13,491 nt of DNA. Source: an uncultured Selenomonadales bacterium. GTDB taxonomy: Bacteria; Bacillota; Negativicutes; Selenomonadales; Selenomonadaceae. The stretch covers positions 1 to 13,491 of the forward strand of contig CALEPR010000028.1 of NCBI GenBank assembly GCA_937910665.1, written 5' to 3'. Shown in pieces: positions 6,490 to 12,938 of this stretch (position 1 is the first letter of the stretch; each line of letters opens with the position of its first letter). The translations under genes were made by a program, and so were the position numbers. The notes under the pieces are model-generated. The model did not search any database. It was not told the DNA's origin and worked only from the letters and a program-made list of their open reading frames with translations.

Positions 6490-8058
6490 TTATTCAAACT
6501 CAATCGTCGCCGGAGGTTTTGATGTGCAGTCATACAAAACGCGATTAACTCCTTTGACTTCGTTTACAATTCTGTTTGCAATTTTGTTCAGAATTTGCCA
6601 ATCAATTTGCGCTGCGTCCGCCGTCATAAAATCACTTGTCAAAACTGCGCGAAGAACAATCGCGTAATCGTAAGTTCTGCCGTCGCCCATAACTCCGACC
6701 GAACGCATATTTGTCAGCGCGGCGAAATATTGACCGAGTTCGGAAGAAATTCCTGCGTTAAAAATTTCTTCGCGATAAATTGCGTCTGCGTCCTGAACAA
6801 TTTTAATTTTTTCTGCGGTGACTTCACCAATAATTCTGATTCCAAGCCCGGGACCGGGAAAAGGTTGGCGACTGACTAAATTTTCAGGCAGACCGAGTTC
6901 GCGCCCGGCTTGCCTGACTTCATCTTTAAAAAGCAATCGAAGCGGCTCAATAATTTCTTTGAAGTCCACGAAGTCCGGAAGTCCTCCGACATTGTGATGA
7001 GATTTTATCACGGCAGATTTTCCAAGTCCGCTCTCGATAACGTCGGGATAAATTGTTCCCTGCACGAGATAATCGACCGCGCCAATTTTTTTTGCAACAT
7101 CTTCAAAGACGCGAATAAATTCTTCGCCGATAATTTTTCTTTTGCGCTCGGGATCAGTTTCGCCGGTCAATTTTTTTAAAAATCTTTCTCCCGCATCAAT
7201 TTTGACAAAATTCAAATCGTAATTCGCAAAAACGCTTTCGACTTCCGCCGCCTCATTTTTCCGCAAAAGTCCATGATCCACAAAAACGCAAGTTAAATTT
7301 TTACCAACGGCTTTACTTAATAAAACTGCCGCGACGCTCGAATCAACTCCGCCGCTCAGCGCACACAAAACTTTTCCGCCGCCAATTTTATTTTTCAGCT
7401 CGGAAATTTTTTCCTCGACAAAGGAATCCATTTTCCAATCTCGACGACAGCCGCAAATTTCTATGAAGTTTGAAAAAATTTTTTTGCCTTCAACCGTGTG
7501 CAAAACTTCCGGATGAAATTGGACGGCATACAAATTTTTTGCAGAATCTTCCGCCGCTGCCATAGGACAATTTTCACTTCGCGCAGTCACGGAAAAATTT
7601 TCAGGCAAATTAAAAATTCTGTCGCCGTGACTCATCCACACCACAGATTTTTTTTCGACATTTGCAAAAAGTTTCGACTCCGCGACAATTTCAATTTCAG
7701 TTTTTCCATACTCCTTGAATTCGGCAGGTTTAACTTCGCCGTCCAAAACTTGAATCATCGCCTGTGCGCCGTAACAAATTCCCAGCACAGGAATTTTTAA
7801 ATCAAAAATTTCTTTCGGCGGCAGGGAAGAATTTTTTTCATAAACGCTTTGCGGCCCGCCGGTTAAAATAATTCCTTCAGGTTTCAAATCTTTAATTGCA
7901 GAAAAATTTATCGCCGTTCCGAGTCCGCTTTTAACATTTTTATCGACAGAAAATTTTTCATCGGTCAGCGTGTGAACTTCGCAGTAAACATTATTTTCGC
8001 GAACTCGCCGCGCAATCAACTGATTATATTGTCCGCCGAAATCTAAAACTAAAATCAT
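6490..8058 (-). CDS. guaA: GMP synthase (glutamine-hydrolysing)
   Basis: Converts XMP, ATP and glutamine to GMP. At 522 residues it is slightly longer than usual (about 510-515). The class-I glutamine amidotransferase domain covers about 1-200, with nucleophile Cys95 (GICYGAQ) and His182/Glu184 (FHPEV). The ATP-pyrophosphatase P-loop SGGVDSS is at 235-241. The C-terminal dimerisation part contains QPFPGPGLGIR and ends in the family-typical KPPATIEFE. Oddity: compared with the Bacillus protein as I recall it, about 17 extra residues (about 35-52) lie between the first helix and the KPEGIILTGGP strand. The start is ATG 8058, 7 nt after GGGGG. The DJ-1 gene is divergent and the purine permease follows on the same strand. 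Confidence 0.97.
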   Translation of the reverse strand: MILVLDFGGQYNQLIARRVRENNVYCEVHTLTDEKFSVDKNVKSGLGTAINFSAIKDLKPEGIILTGGPQSVYEKNSSLPPKEIFDLKIPVLGICYGAQAMIQVLDGEVKPAEFKEYGKTEIEIVAESKLFANVEKKSVVWMSHGDRIFNLPENFSVTARSENCPMAAAEDSAKNLYAVQFHPEVLHTVEGKKIFSNFIEICGCRRDWKMDSFVEEKISELKNKIGGGKVLCALSGGVDSSVAAVLLSKAVGKNLTCVFVDHGLLRKNEAAEVESVFANYDLNFVKIDAGERFLKKLTGETDPERKRKIIGEEFIRVFEDVAKKIGAVDYLVQGTIYPDVIESGLGKSAVIKSHHNVGGLPDFVDFKEIIEPLRLLFKDEVRQAGRELGLPENLVSRQPFPGPGLGIRIIGEVTAEKIKIVQDADAIYREEIFNAGISSELGQYFAALTNMRSVGVMGDGRTYDYAIVLRAVLTSDFMTADAAQIDWQILNKIANRIVNEVKGVNRVLYDCTSKPPATIEFE

Positions 8059-8076
8059 TTTCTAACCCCCAAAATT

Positions 8077-8104
8077 TTTATCGAAAACTTTTTCAGCGCG
8101 ACAA
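8077..8104 (-). promoter_or_regulatory. Candidate promoter for guaA
   Basis: On the minus strand TTGTCG (8099-8104) and GATAAA (8077-8082) have a 16-bp spacer. The implied leader is only about a dozen nucleotides and contains the G-rich ribosome site, which is tight. No PurBox or riboswitch is visible. Confidence 0.3.
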
Positions 8105-8141
8105 AAAAAATTCCTGCAAAAAATTTTTTTCCTAAGTTTTA

Positions 8142-8150
8142 TGTTATAAT
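8142..8150 (+). promoter_or_regulatory. Extended -10 promoter for the DJ-1 gene
   Basis: TGTTATAAT: a perfect TATAAT (8145-8150) preceded by TG one base upstream. The -35 region is only A/T-rich (an A6T7 tract), which suits an extended -10 promoter. The predicted leader is about 38 nt. Confidence 0.6.
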
Positions 8151-8194
8151 GCTTGCGATTGAATTTTTTAATTTTTTTTGGAAGGAGAATTTAA

Positions 8195-8764
8195 ATGAAA
8201 AAAATTGCCGTGATGTTGGCGAATGGTTTTGAGGAAGGCGAGGCTCTTTTCACGATTGACATTTTGCGCCGCGCAAATTTGGATTGCGATTCTATTTCTA
8301 TCGGCGAGGAGTTTGTAACAAGCTGCAGAAAAATTACAGTCAAGGCAGATAAAATTCTTGGCGACTCGGACCTTGCCGAATACGACATGGTTGTTTTGCC
8401 TGGAGGTCAGCCGGGTTCGACAAATTTGTCAAAGGACGAAAGAGTTTTAAACATTGTCAGAAAATTTATTTCGGACGATAAAAAAATTGTCGCCGCAATT
8501 TGTGCCGCACCGATGGTTTTAAAAGCTGCGGGAGTTACGAAAGGAAAAAATTTAACTTCCTATCCTTCCGACGATCTGAAATCAATGTTTGACGACGCAA
8601 ATTACATTGAAGATCAACTTGTCGTTCAGGACAAAAATTTAATCACAAGCAGAGGTCCGGGAACAGTTTTCGACTTCGCCTATAAACTTGTCGATGTTGC
8701 AGGTGGCGATTCCGCTCCGCTGAAACAAGCGATGTTGTTCGACAGACTTCTTGCAAGAAAATAA
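8195..8764 (+). CDS. DJ-1/PfpI (ThiJ-type) family protein
   Basis: A 189-residue single-domain protein of the DJ-1/YajL group within the class-I amidotransferase-like fold. Visible landmarks: FEEGEAL with the conserved Glu16, PGG (69-71), the nucleophile-elbow cysteine Cys103 in AAICAAPMVL, and the TSRGPGT block (151-157) typical of DJ-1 homologues. Family members are linked to oxidative-stress protection and to glyoxalase-like or deglycase activities; the last is debated. Many are mislabelled as thiazole monophosphate biosynthesis proteins. The start is ATG 8195 with AAGGAG at 8183-8188. It has its own promoter and precedes metK by 74 bp on the same strand, so partial read-through is possible. 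Substrate cannot be told from sequence. Confidence 0.9.
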   Translation: MKKIAVMLANGFEEGEALFTIDILRRANLDCDSISIGEEFVTSCRKITVKADKILGDSDLAEYDMVVLPGGQPGSTNLSKDERVLNIVRKFISDDKKIVAAICAAPMVLKAAGVTKGKNLTSYPSDDLKSMFDDANYIEDQLVVQDKNLITSRGPGTVFDFAYKLVDVAGGDSAPLKQAMLFDRLLARK

Positions 8765-8775
8765 TTTTCTGTCGC

Positions 8776-8804
8776 TTGAAAAAAAATCTGCAACGCTGTA
8801 GAAT
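8776..8804 (+). promoter_or_regulatory. Sigma-A-type promoter for metK
   Basis: TTGAAA (8776-8781), a 17-bp spacer, then TAGAAT (8799-8804): five of six matches in each hexamer. The leader is about 28 nt, too short for a SAM riboswitch, so metK here is not under the S-box control common in Bacilli and Clostridia unless that acts further upstream. Confidence 0.75.
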
Positions 8805-8838
8805 ACGCGCAAGTTTTTAGGAAGGGAGTTAAAAACTT

Positions 8839-10026
8839 ATGGCAAGAACTTTATTTACTTCGGAATCTGTCACTGAAGGTCATCCCGACAAGGTTGCCGA
8901 CAGAATTTCCGACAGCATTTTGGATGCAATTTTGGAAAAAGATCCTCAAGGTCGCGTTGCTTGCGAGACTGTTGTAACGACAGGTCAAGCTCACGTCGTC
9001 GGAGAAATTTCCACGACTTGTTATGTAGATATTTCAAAAATTATTCGCCAAGCGATTCGCGAAATTGGTTATACAAATGCAAGTTACGGTTTTGACGCAG
9101 ACACAGTCGGAGTTTTAATTTCTCTGGACGAACAATCTCCCGACATCGCACAAGGAGTTAATCAGTCAATCGAGTCGCGAGAGGGAAATATGTCGGCAGA
9201 AGATGCAATCGGCGCAGGAGATCAGGGAATGATGTTCGGTTACGCGACAAACGAAACGCCGGAATATATGCCGCTTCCAATTTCTCTGGCGCACAAACTT
9301 GCTTACAGATTGGCTGAAGTTCGCAAGACGACGAAAGAAATTGATTATCTTCGCCCCGACGGAAAAACTCAAGTCACTGTTGTTTATGAAGATGATAAAC
9401 CTGTTGCGGTCGACACAATTGTAATTTCAACTCAGCACGATCCTGAAGTTTCTGTCGAGCAAATAAAAAAAGATATGATCAAGTATGTTGTCGAACCGAT
9501 TGTGCCGAAAGGTTTGCTGACTTCCGAAACAAAATATTTTGTCAATCCGACAGGAAAATTTGTAATTGGCGGACCTCACGGAGACAGCGGCTTGACCGGC
9601 AGAAAAATTATTGTCGATACTTATGGCGGCTGGGCGCGTCACGGCGGCGGAGCTTTCAGCGGAAAAGATCCGACGAAAGTAGATCGCAGTGCATCTTATG
9701 CGGCGCGTTACGTTGCAAAAAATATTGTCGCGGCAGGTCTTGCCGATCGCTGCGAAATTCAACTTGCTTATGCCATAGGTGTGGCTTATCCTGTTTCGGT
9801 TCGCGTAGAAACTTTTGGAACAAATAAAGTCGATGAAAAAGTTATCGAAAAACTTGTCAAAGATAATTTCGATCTGCGTCCGGCAGGAATTATTAAAATG
9901 CTCGACTTGCGCCGTCCGATTTACAAACAAACTTCAGCTTATGGACATTTCGGCAGAGCAGATGTTGAATTTCCTTGGGAAAAAACTGACAAAGCTGAAA
10001 CTCTTCGCAAGCAAGCAGGTTTGTAA
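8839..10026 (+). CDS. metK: S-adenosylmethionine synthase
   Basis: Makes S-adenosylmethionine from methionine and ATP, releasing phosphate and pyrophosphate; a cytosolic homotetramer in the family. Its 395 residues match the usual length. Conserved blocks: VTEGHPDKVADRISD with His15 and Asp17, the hexapeptide GAGDQG (125-130), the nonapeptide GGGAFSGKD (269-277), GGPHGDSGLTGRK (244-256) and the C-terminal SAYGHFGR (366-373). The start is ATG 8839, with AGGGAG at 8823-8828 10 nt upstream. It has its own promoter and ends at a strong terminator. Codon use is rich in GAA, AAA and ATT like its neighbours, with no sign of transfer. Confidence 0.98.
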   Translation: MARTLFTSESVTEGHPDKVADRISDSILDAILEKDPQGRVACETVVTTGQAHVVGEISTTCYVDISKIIRQAIREIGYTNASYGFDADTVGVLISLDEQSPDIAQGVNQSIESREGNMSAEDAIGAGDQGMMFGYATNETPEYMPLPISLAHKLAYRLAEVRKTTKEIDYLRPDGKTQVTVVYEDDKPVAVDTIVISTQHDPEVSVEQIKKDMIKYVVEPIVPKGLLTSETKYFVNPTGKFVIGGPHGDSGLTGRKIIVDTYGGWARHGGGAFSGKDPTKVDRSASYAARYVAKNIVAAGLADRCEIQLAYAIGVAYPVSVRVETFGTNKVDEKVIEKLVKDNFDLRPAGIIKMLDLRRPIYKQTSAYGHFGRADVEFPWEKTDKAETLRKQAGL

Positions 10027-10073
10027 AAAAATTTTTAGGGAAAACTTTTTCCGGATGACTTCCAATATTTTTG

Positions 10074-10098
10074 ATTCTCCTTCGGGAGAATTTTTTTT
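10074..10098 (+). terminator. metK terminator with UUCG tetraloop
   Basis: ATTCTCC (10074-10080), loop TTCG (10081-10084) closed by a C-G pair, GGAGAAT (10085-10091) and an eight-T run (10091-10098). This is a classic intrinsic terminator for plus-strand transcripts, 47 bp past the metK stop. The minus-strand orientation lacks a T-run, so the convergent acyltransferase gene needs its own end; only A/T-rich tracts (10148-10190) are seen there. Confidence 0.92.
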
Positions 10099-10194
10099 GA
10101 GGGCTGTTGGTAAAATATAAATTTGAATTGGCAAGACTTTCGTTGACAGAAAAATTTTTTGAGTCGATAACTTTGCAGAAAAAATTTTTTAATC

Positions 10195-11274
10195 TCAACC
10201 TAAAAATTTTTTCCAGAAAATTCCCACGCCAAGAGAAATTGAAACCGTCGCAACATAAAAAATTAAAGCGGTCGGTGCAGTCATCACCAAATTTAATTTC
10301 GCCAAAAGCAAATTCAGATACATTATCGCCAGCGGATGGAACAGGTAGACGAAGTAAGAATTTTTTCCCGTCAAACTCAAAATATCTTGAGCGATTCCTC
10401 TGAATCGATAATTTTCAAACAGCATGAATAAAAATATTGATGCCGCGATTGTGTAGAAAAATCCTGTCGGTGAAAGTTGGTGAGCCGTGTTCACTGCGTC
10501 GAGCGGCGAATAATTTTTTGCGAAGATCAAATAATAGAAATATCCCGAGTGCAAAATTAAAGTCACAAAAAAAGTTGCCGTGACAAATTTTTTTCCGAAC
10601 TTCAGCCGCCGAAAAAATTGCGCCGAATGAATTGCAAAAATTCCCCCCAACAAAAATATAAAAACATAGTGCAGAACCAAATAATTCAATCGCCACTGCA
10701 AAAACATTTTTAAAATCGAATCGGGCGGCAAAGATTGAGTGAATTGGAAAAGTGCGACGCTGTAACTTGAAAAGTAATTGAAAATTATCTGCGCGATTAA
10801 AATCATTACAAAAAGTTCCGGCGTGAGATTTTTTAAAATTTTTATCCACAGCGGCATCAACAAATAAAACCAGATAAGTATCACCAAAAAATAAAGTTGA
10901 TACTTCGCCAGTCCGAAAAATAAAATTTCAGCCGCCCAGCCTGGCGCGGGAATCCCTGAGTCATAAAAAAAATTGTCGTGAACTATGTAAAAAATTGACC
11001 AGATTAAATAAGGAATCAAAACCGCTTTGAAACGGCGACGCAAAAAATTTCCATAGTCGAACGGCGCATTTAAATCAATCTTGTAAAAAAGGCCAAACGC
11101 CGAGATAAAGAAAAAAATCGGCACACTAAATCTTGAAACAATTTCAAACAGCGCGACCAAATTTATATTCGGCGTAGGATTCATCAGATACTGGGAGCCG
11201 ACGTGAATGGCGACGACGCCCAACATCGAAACGCCGCGAATGTATTCGATAGATTTTAAGTAAGGTTTTTTCAT
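10195..11274 (-). CDS. Acyltransferase 3 (OafA/WecH-like) membrane protein
   Basis: A 359-residue integral membrane protein with about ten hydrophobic segments, expected to O- or N-acylate a cell-envelope sugar, lipid or other exported acceptor. Family marks: the N-terminal SIEYIRGVSMLGVVAIHVGS block with Arg13 and His24 (first membrane helix), the FLRRRFKAVLIPYLIWS segment near 80-97, and the C-terminal TGKNSYFVYLFHPLAI block. There is no extra C-terminal SGNH domain. The start is ATG 11274, because the helix-1 motif follows directly, yet the 25 nt before it on the minus strand are pyrimidine- and A-rich without a recognisable Shine-Dalgarno. It lies 36 nt after the SIMPL gene and is probably read from the same transcript. 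The acceptor cannot be predicted; no polysaccharide genes are nearby. Confidence 0.88.
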   Translation of the reverse strand: MKKPYLKSIEYIRGVSMLGVVAIHVGSQYLMNPTPNINLVALFEIVSRFSVPIFFFISAFGLFYKIDLNAPFDYGNFLRRRFKAVLIPYLIWSIFYIVHDNFFYDSGIPAPGWAAEILFFGLAKYQLYFLVILIWFYLLMPLWIKILKNLTPELFVMILIAQIIFNYFSSYSVALFQFTQSLPPDSILKMFLQWRLNYLVLHYVFIFLLGGIFAIHSAQFFRRLKFGKKFVTATFFVTLILHSGYFYYLIFAKNYSPLDAVNTAHQLSPTGFFYTIAASIFLFMLFENYRFRGIAQDILSLTGKNSYFVYLFHPLAIMYLNLLLAKLNLVMTAPTALIFYVATVSISLGVGIFWKKFLG

Positions 11275-11283
11275 AATTTGTAA

Positions 11284-11297
11284 TTAGGAAAGAGGAA
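11284..11297. repeat. Short heptad repeat, relative of the one at 4879-4906
   Basis: TTAGGAA followed by AGAGGAA, in the 36-bp gap between the SIMPL stop and the acyltransferase start. On the transcribed strand it reads TTCCTCTTTCCTAA and takes the place where a Shine-Dalgarno would be expected. Confidence 0.35.
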
Positions 11298-11310
11298 TGA
11301 AAAAATTTTT

Positions 11311-12018
11311 TTAGCGATTTATTTCAAACTCGACGTGAACGCTTGCCGAGCAACTCAAAGTTCCACCCTCGATCGGCGTTTCAAAATTAGATATGGCATC
11401 CTCCGCGACCATCGCCAACTTTGAATAGCGCGGAGCGGAAATCGAACCGGAATTTATCGAAACGCTTCTTATCCCGACAATATTTTTTCCAAGACCTGCG
11501 GCGACAACTTCAGCTTTAGTTTTTGCATCGCGGACGGCGAGTTTCAACGCTTCGGACTGCAGAGAAGATTTGTCACGAATACCGAATTGCAAAGATTCGA
11601 TGCTGTTCGCACCGTGAGAAAGAGAACTGTCAATAATTTTTCCGACCAAGTTCAAATCGTCCACAGTAATTGTCACGGTGTTGTTGATCTCGTAGCCCTG
11701 AAAAACTCTGCGCTTATTTTGATCTGTGGTGTAAATTTGTCTGAAACTGTAATTTCCTGTGCGAATATTTTTTTTCTCAACTCCGAGCGAAGTCACCGAG
11801 CGAATAATTTCCGATGCAATTTTTGCATTTTCTGCCTGAACTTTTGTAGGATCTTTTTCGCGGCTGACAACTCCGACAGAAATTGTTGCGCGATCGGGAG
11901 AGGCTTCCACAATTCCTTCACCGTTTACAGAAATTGTCGGGAGCCTTTCCTCTGCAGCAAGTGCAGTCGAACTTAAAACGCAGAAAAAAATTATTGCCAA
12001 ACTCAAAAACATTTTCAT
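11311..12018 (-). CDS. Exported SIMPL-domain (DUF541/YggE) protein
   Basis: A 235-residue protein of the SIMPL family, which includes E. coli YggE and Brucella BP26/OMP28. Family members are periplasmic or surface-exposed, oligomerise, and are tied to stress protection; no enzymatic role is established. Residues 1-22 form a signal peptide (Lys2, hydrophobic core FLSLAIIFFCVL, ALA-A cleavage near 21/22). The mature start PTISVNGEGIVEASPDRATISVGV is the family hallmark, and the end (LSCSASVHVEFEI) matches its final strand. No lipobox is visible. A TTG three codons earlier (12027) directly abuts GAGGAG, so ATG 12018, 9 nt from that site, is the real start. A strong promoter lies about 150 bp upstream with a structured leader. 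The acyltransferase gene follows 36 nt downstream; both may act at the envelope. Confidence 0.9.
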   Translation of the reverse strand: MKMFLSLAIIFFCVLSSTALAAEERLPTISVNGEGIVEASPDRATISVGVVSREKDPTKVQAENAKIASEIIRSVTSLGVEKKNIRTGNYSFRQIYTTDQNKRRVFQGYEINNTVTITVDDLNLVGKIIDSSLSHGANSIESLQFGIRDKSSLQSEALKLAVRDAKTKAEVVAAGLGKNIVGIRSVSINSGSISAPRYSKLAMVAEDAISNFETPIEGGTLSCSASVHVEFEINR

Positions 12019-12082
12019 AAAAATCAACTCCTCAAAAAAATTTTTTCTTTCCTTTGTGTAAAGAAAATTTTTTCAAAAATTA

Positions 12083-12108
12083 TCCCCCGAGTTGGGGGGA
12101 ATTTTTTT
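12083..12108. terminator. C5/G5 hairpin in the SIMPL leader (possible attenuator)
   Basis: TCCCCC (12083-12088) pairs with GGGGGA (12095-12100) around a 6-nt loop. On the plus strand it is followed by ATTTTTTT; on the minus strand by TAATTTTTG. It lies between the SIMPL promoter and start codon, so on the transcribed minus strand it could terminate early (a leader RNA of about 90 nt) or act as a leader structure. No plus-strand gene needs a terminator here. Confidence 0.5.
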
Positions 12109-12152
12109 ATTTTTCAAGCCATCAAAAAAATCAATTTATTCTCTCACCTCTC

Positions 12153-12169
12153 ACAGAAAATTTTTCTGT
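12153..12169. promoter_or_regulatory. 17-bp palindrome at the SIMPL transcription start
   Basis: ACAGAAAA-T-TTTTCTGT, perfect 8-bp arms, begins directly after the -10 box (12170-12175) of the minus-strand promoter, so it spans the predicted +1. A repressor site there would block initiation; alternatively it is a 5' mRNA hairpin. Confidence 0.5.
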
Positions 12170-12198
12170 ATTATAGAACATCATTCTACGATTGACAA
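12170..12198 (-). promoter_or_regulatory. Sigma-A-type promoter for the SIMPL-acyltransferase genes
   Basis: On the minus strand TTGTCA (12193-12198), a 17-bp spacer and a perfect TATAAT (12170-12175). The predicted start near 12163 gives a leader of about 145 nt before ATG 12018. Confidence 0.75.
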
Positions 12199-12291
12199 GG
12201 ATTTTTGCGCTTACACCAAAATCGCGGACACTACCGAGTTTAGAATTTGGAGCAATAGCTGACACAATTTTCCTGACTCCGGCACTCCTAC
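12176..12291. other. Unassigned stretch between the HPr-like terminator and SIMPL promoter
   Basis: About 115 bp of noticeably less A/T-rich sequence within a 395-bp gene-free region (12019-12413). Both strands are open here: minus strand from GTG about 12262 to a stop at 12132, plus strand from TTG 12192. Neither frame resembles a known protein, and the minus frame runs through the promoter hexamers. It contains a close direct repeat ACTCC-GGC-ACTCC and a small inverted repeat AGC-AATA-GCT. It could be a small RNA, a dispersed repeat, or a gene remnant. Confidence 0.3.
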
Positions 12292-12331
12292 AAAAAAATA
12301 GTTTGCATAAATCACTTACACAAACTATTTT
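12292..12331 (-). terminator. Terminator after the HPr-like gene
   Basis: AAAATAGTTTG (12295-12305) pairs with CAAACTATTTT (12321-12331): an 11-bp stem with a 15-nt loop, followed on the minus strand by a seven-T run (12292-12298). It lies about 85 nt past the stop of the HPr-like gene. The plus orientation has only four T. Confidence 0.7.
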
Positions 12332-12413
12332 GCAACAAAGAAGATATTTATCTTTTCAAAAATTTTTAGTTAGATCTGTCCTTCTGATTCAAAAAAGCGT
12401 CGTAAAAATTTTT

Positions 12414-12773
12414 TTATTCTTCCTCTTCTGTTCCGCTTATAATTTTTGAAACACCGCGAAAAGCTTCTTCCTTGCGTTCGCCTTTGATAGTAAGAACCAA
12501 ACTTTTGTCCGCAACGATTCCAAGATTTACCAGCGACAAAATACTCGAAGTGTCGCCGGACTTAGTGCCGGAGGCAATTTCAATAAAGCAACCTGTGTCC
12601 TCCGCAACCTTGACGATTCTCGCACACTCGCGGAAACAAAGTTTAGCTTTCGCAACCAAGATGAATGACACAACATTAGTCGCAGCTGCGGATGCTTCCT
12701 TAACTTTAACTTCAGAAATTTTATCTTTGCGATTATCTTTTACGACCTTATAAGCTAATTTAGTCCTTTTCAT
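12414..12773 (-). CDS. HPr-like protein lacking the phospho-histidine
   Basis: A 119-residue soluble protein whose residues about 33-113 follow the HPr pattern: strand NVVSFILVAKAK, helix ECARIVKVAEDTG, strand CFIEIASG, helix TSSILSLVNLGI, strand SLVLTIKGE, and final helix KEEAFRGVSKIISG. In PTS HPr the active site is GLHARPA; here the aligned segment is KLCFREC, so His15 becomes Cys46, Arg17 is kept as Arg48 and Pro18 becomes Glu49. The serine phosphorylated by HPr kinase (Ser46 of Bacillus HPr) aligns with Ser77. About 30 extra residues at the N terminus are rich in Lys and Ala, and the C terminus is poly-Glu. Cys46, Cys50 and Cys62 form a small cluster. No ptsI gene is adjacent. By analogy to Bacillus Crh (His15 to Gln), a regulatory rather than phosphocarrier role is likely. 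The start is ATG 12773 with AAGGGGTG 7 nt upstream. Confidence 0.75.
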   Translation of the reverse strand: MKRTKLAYKVVKDNRKDKISEVKVKEASAAATNVVSFILVAKAKLCFRECARIVKVAEDTGCFIEIASGTKSGDTSSILSLVNLGIVADKSLVLTIKGERKEEAFRGVSKIISGTEEEE

Positions 12774-12845
12774 TTTGATTCACCCCTTAAAATCCATTTA
12801 CAAATCACAAACTTTCTTCCTGCCATCTTCCCTGACGACGCTTGC

Positions 12846-12874
12846 ATATTATCATTGATTTTTCATTTTTGCAA
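12846..12874 (-). promoter_or_regulatory. Candidate promoter for the HPr-like gene
   Basis: On the minus strand TTGCAA (12869-12874), a 17-bp spacer and TAATAT (12846-12851), four of six matches in each hexamer. The leader is about 65 nt. The position between the nitrilase stop and the HPr-like start fits an independent transcript; no terminator hairpin was found after the nitrilase gene, so read-through is also possible. Confidence 0.5.
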
Positions 12875-12938
12875 CAGGAATTTATTATTGTTTTGTTCCG
12901 AAATTGGTCGTGTTTGCTCCAAATTTACCAAAATTTTT

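Noticed and set aside
8805..8838. SAM riboswitch upstream of metK
   Set aside because: The leader is only about 30 nt and has none of the S-box elements.
9427..9930. Minus-strand open frame opposite metK (167 codons)
   Set aside because: Antisense to a fully conserved MetK, with no family resemblance.
12132..12262. Minus-strand open frame of about 43 codons upstream of SIMPL, with AGGA near its GTG
   Set aside because: It spans the -35 and -10 hexamers of the SIMPL promoter, has no recognisable homology, and its length is unremarkable by chance.
12192..12449. Plus-strand 85-codon open frame from TTG
   Set aside because: It overlaps the end of the HPr-like gene antisense, runs through the terminator hairpin, and has no Shine-Dalgarno and no recognisable family.
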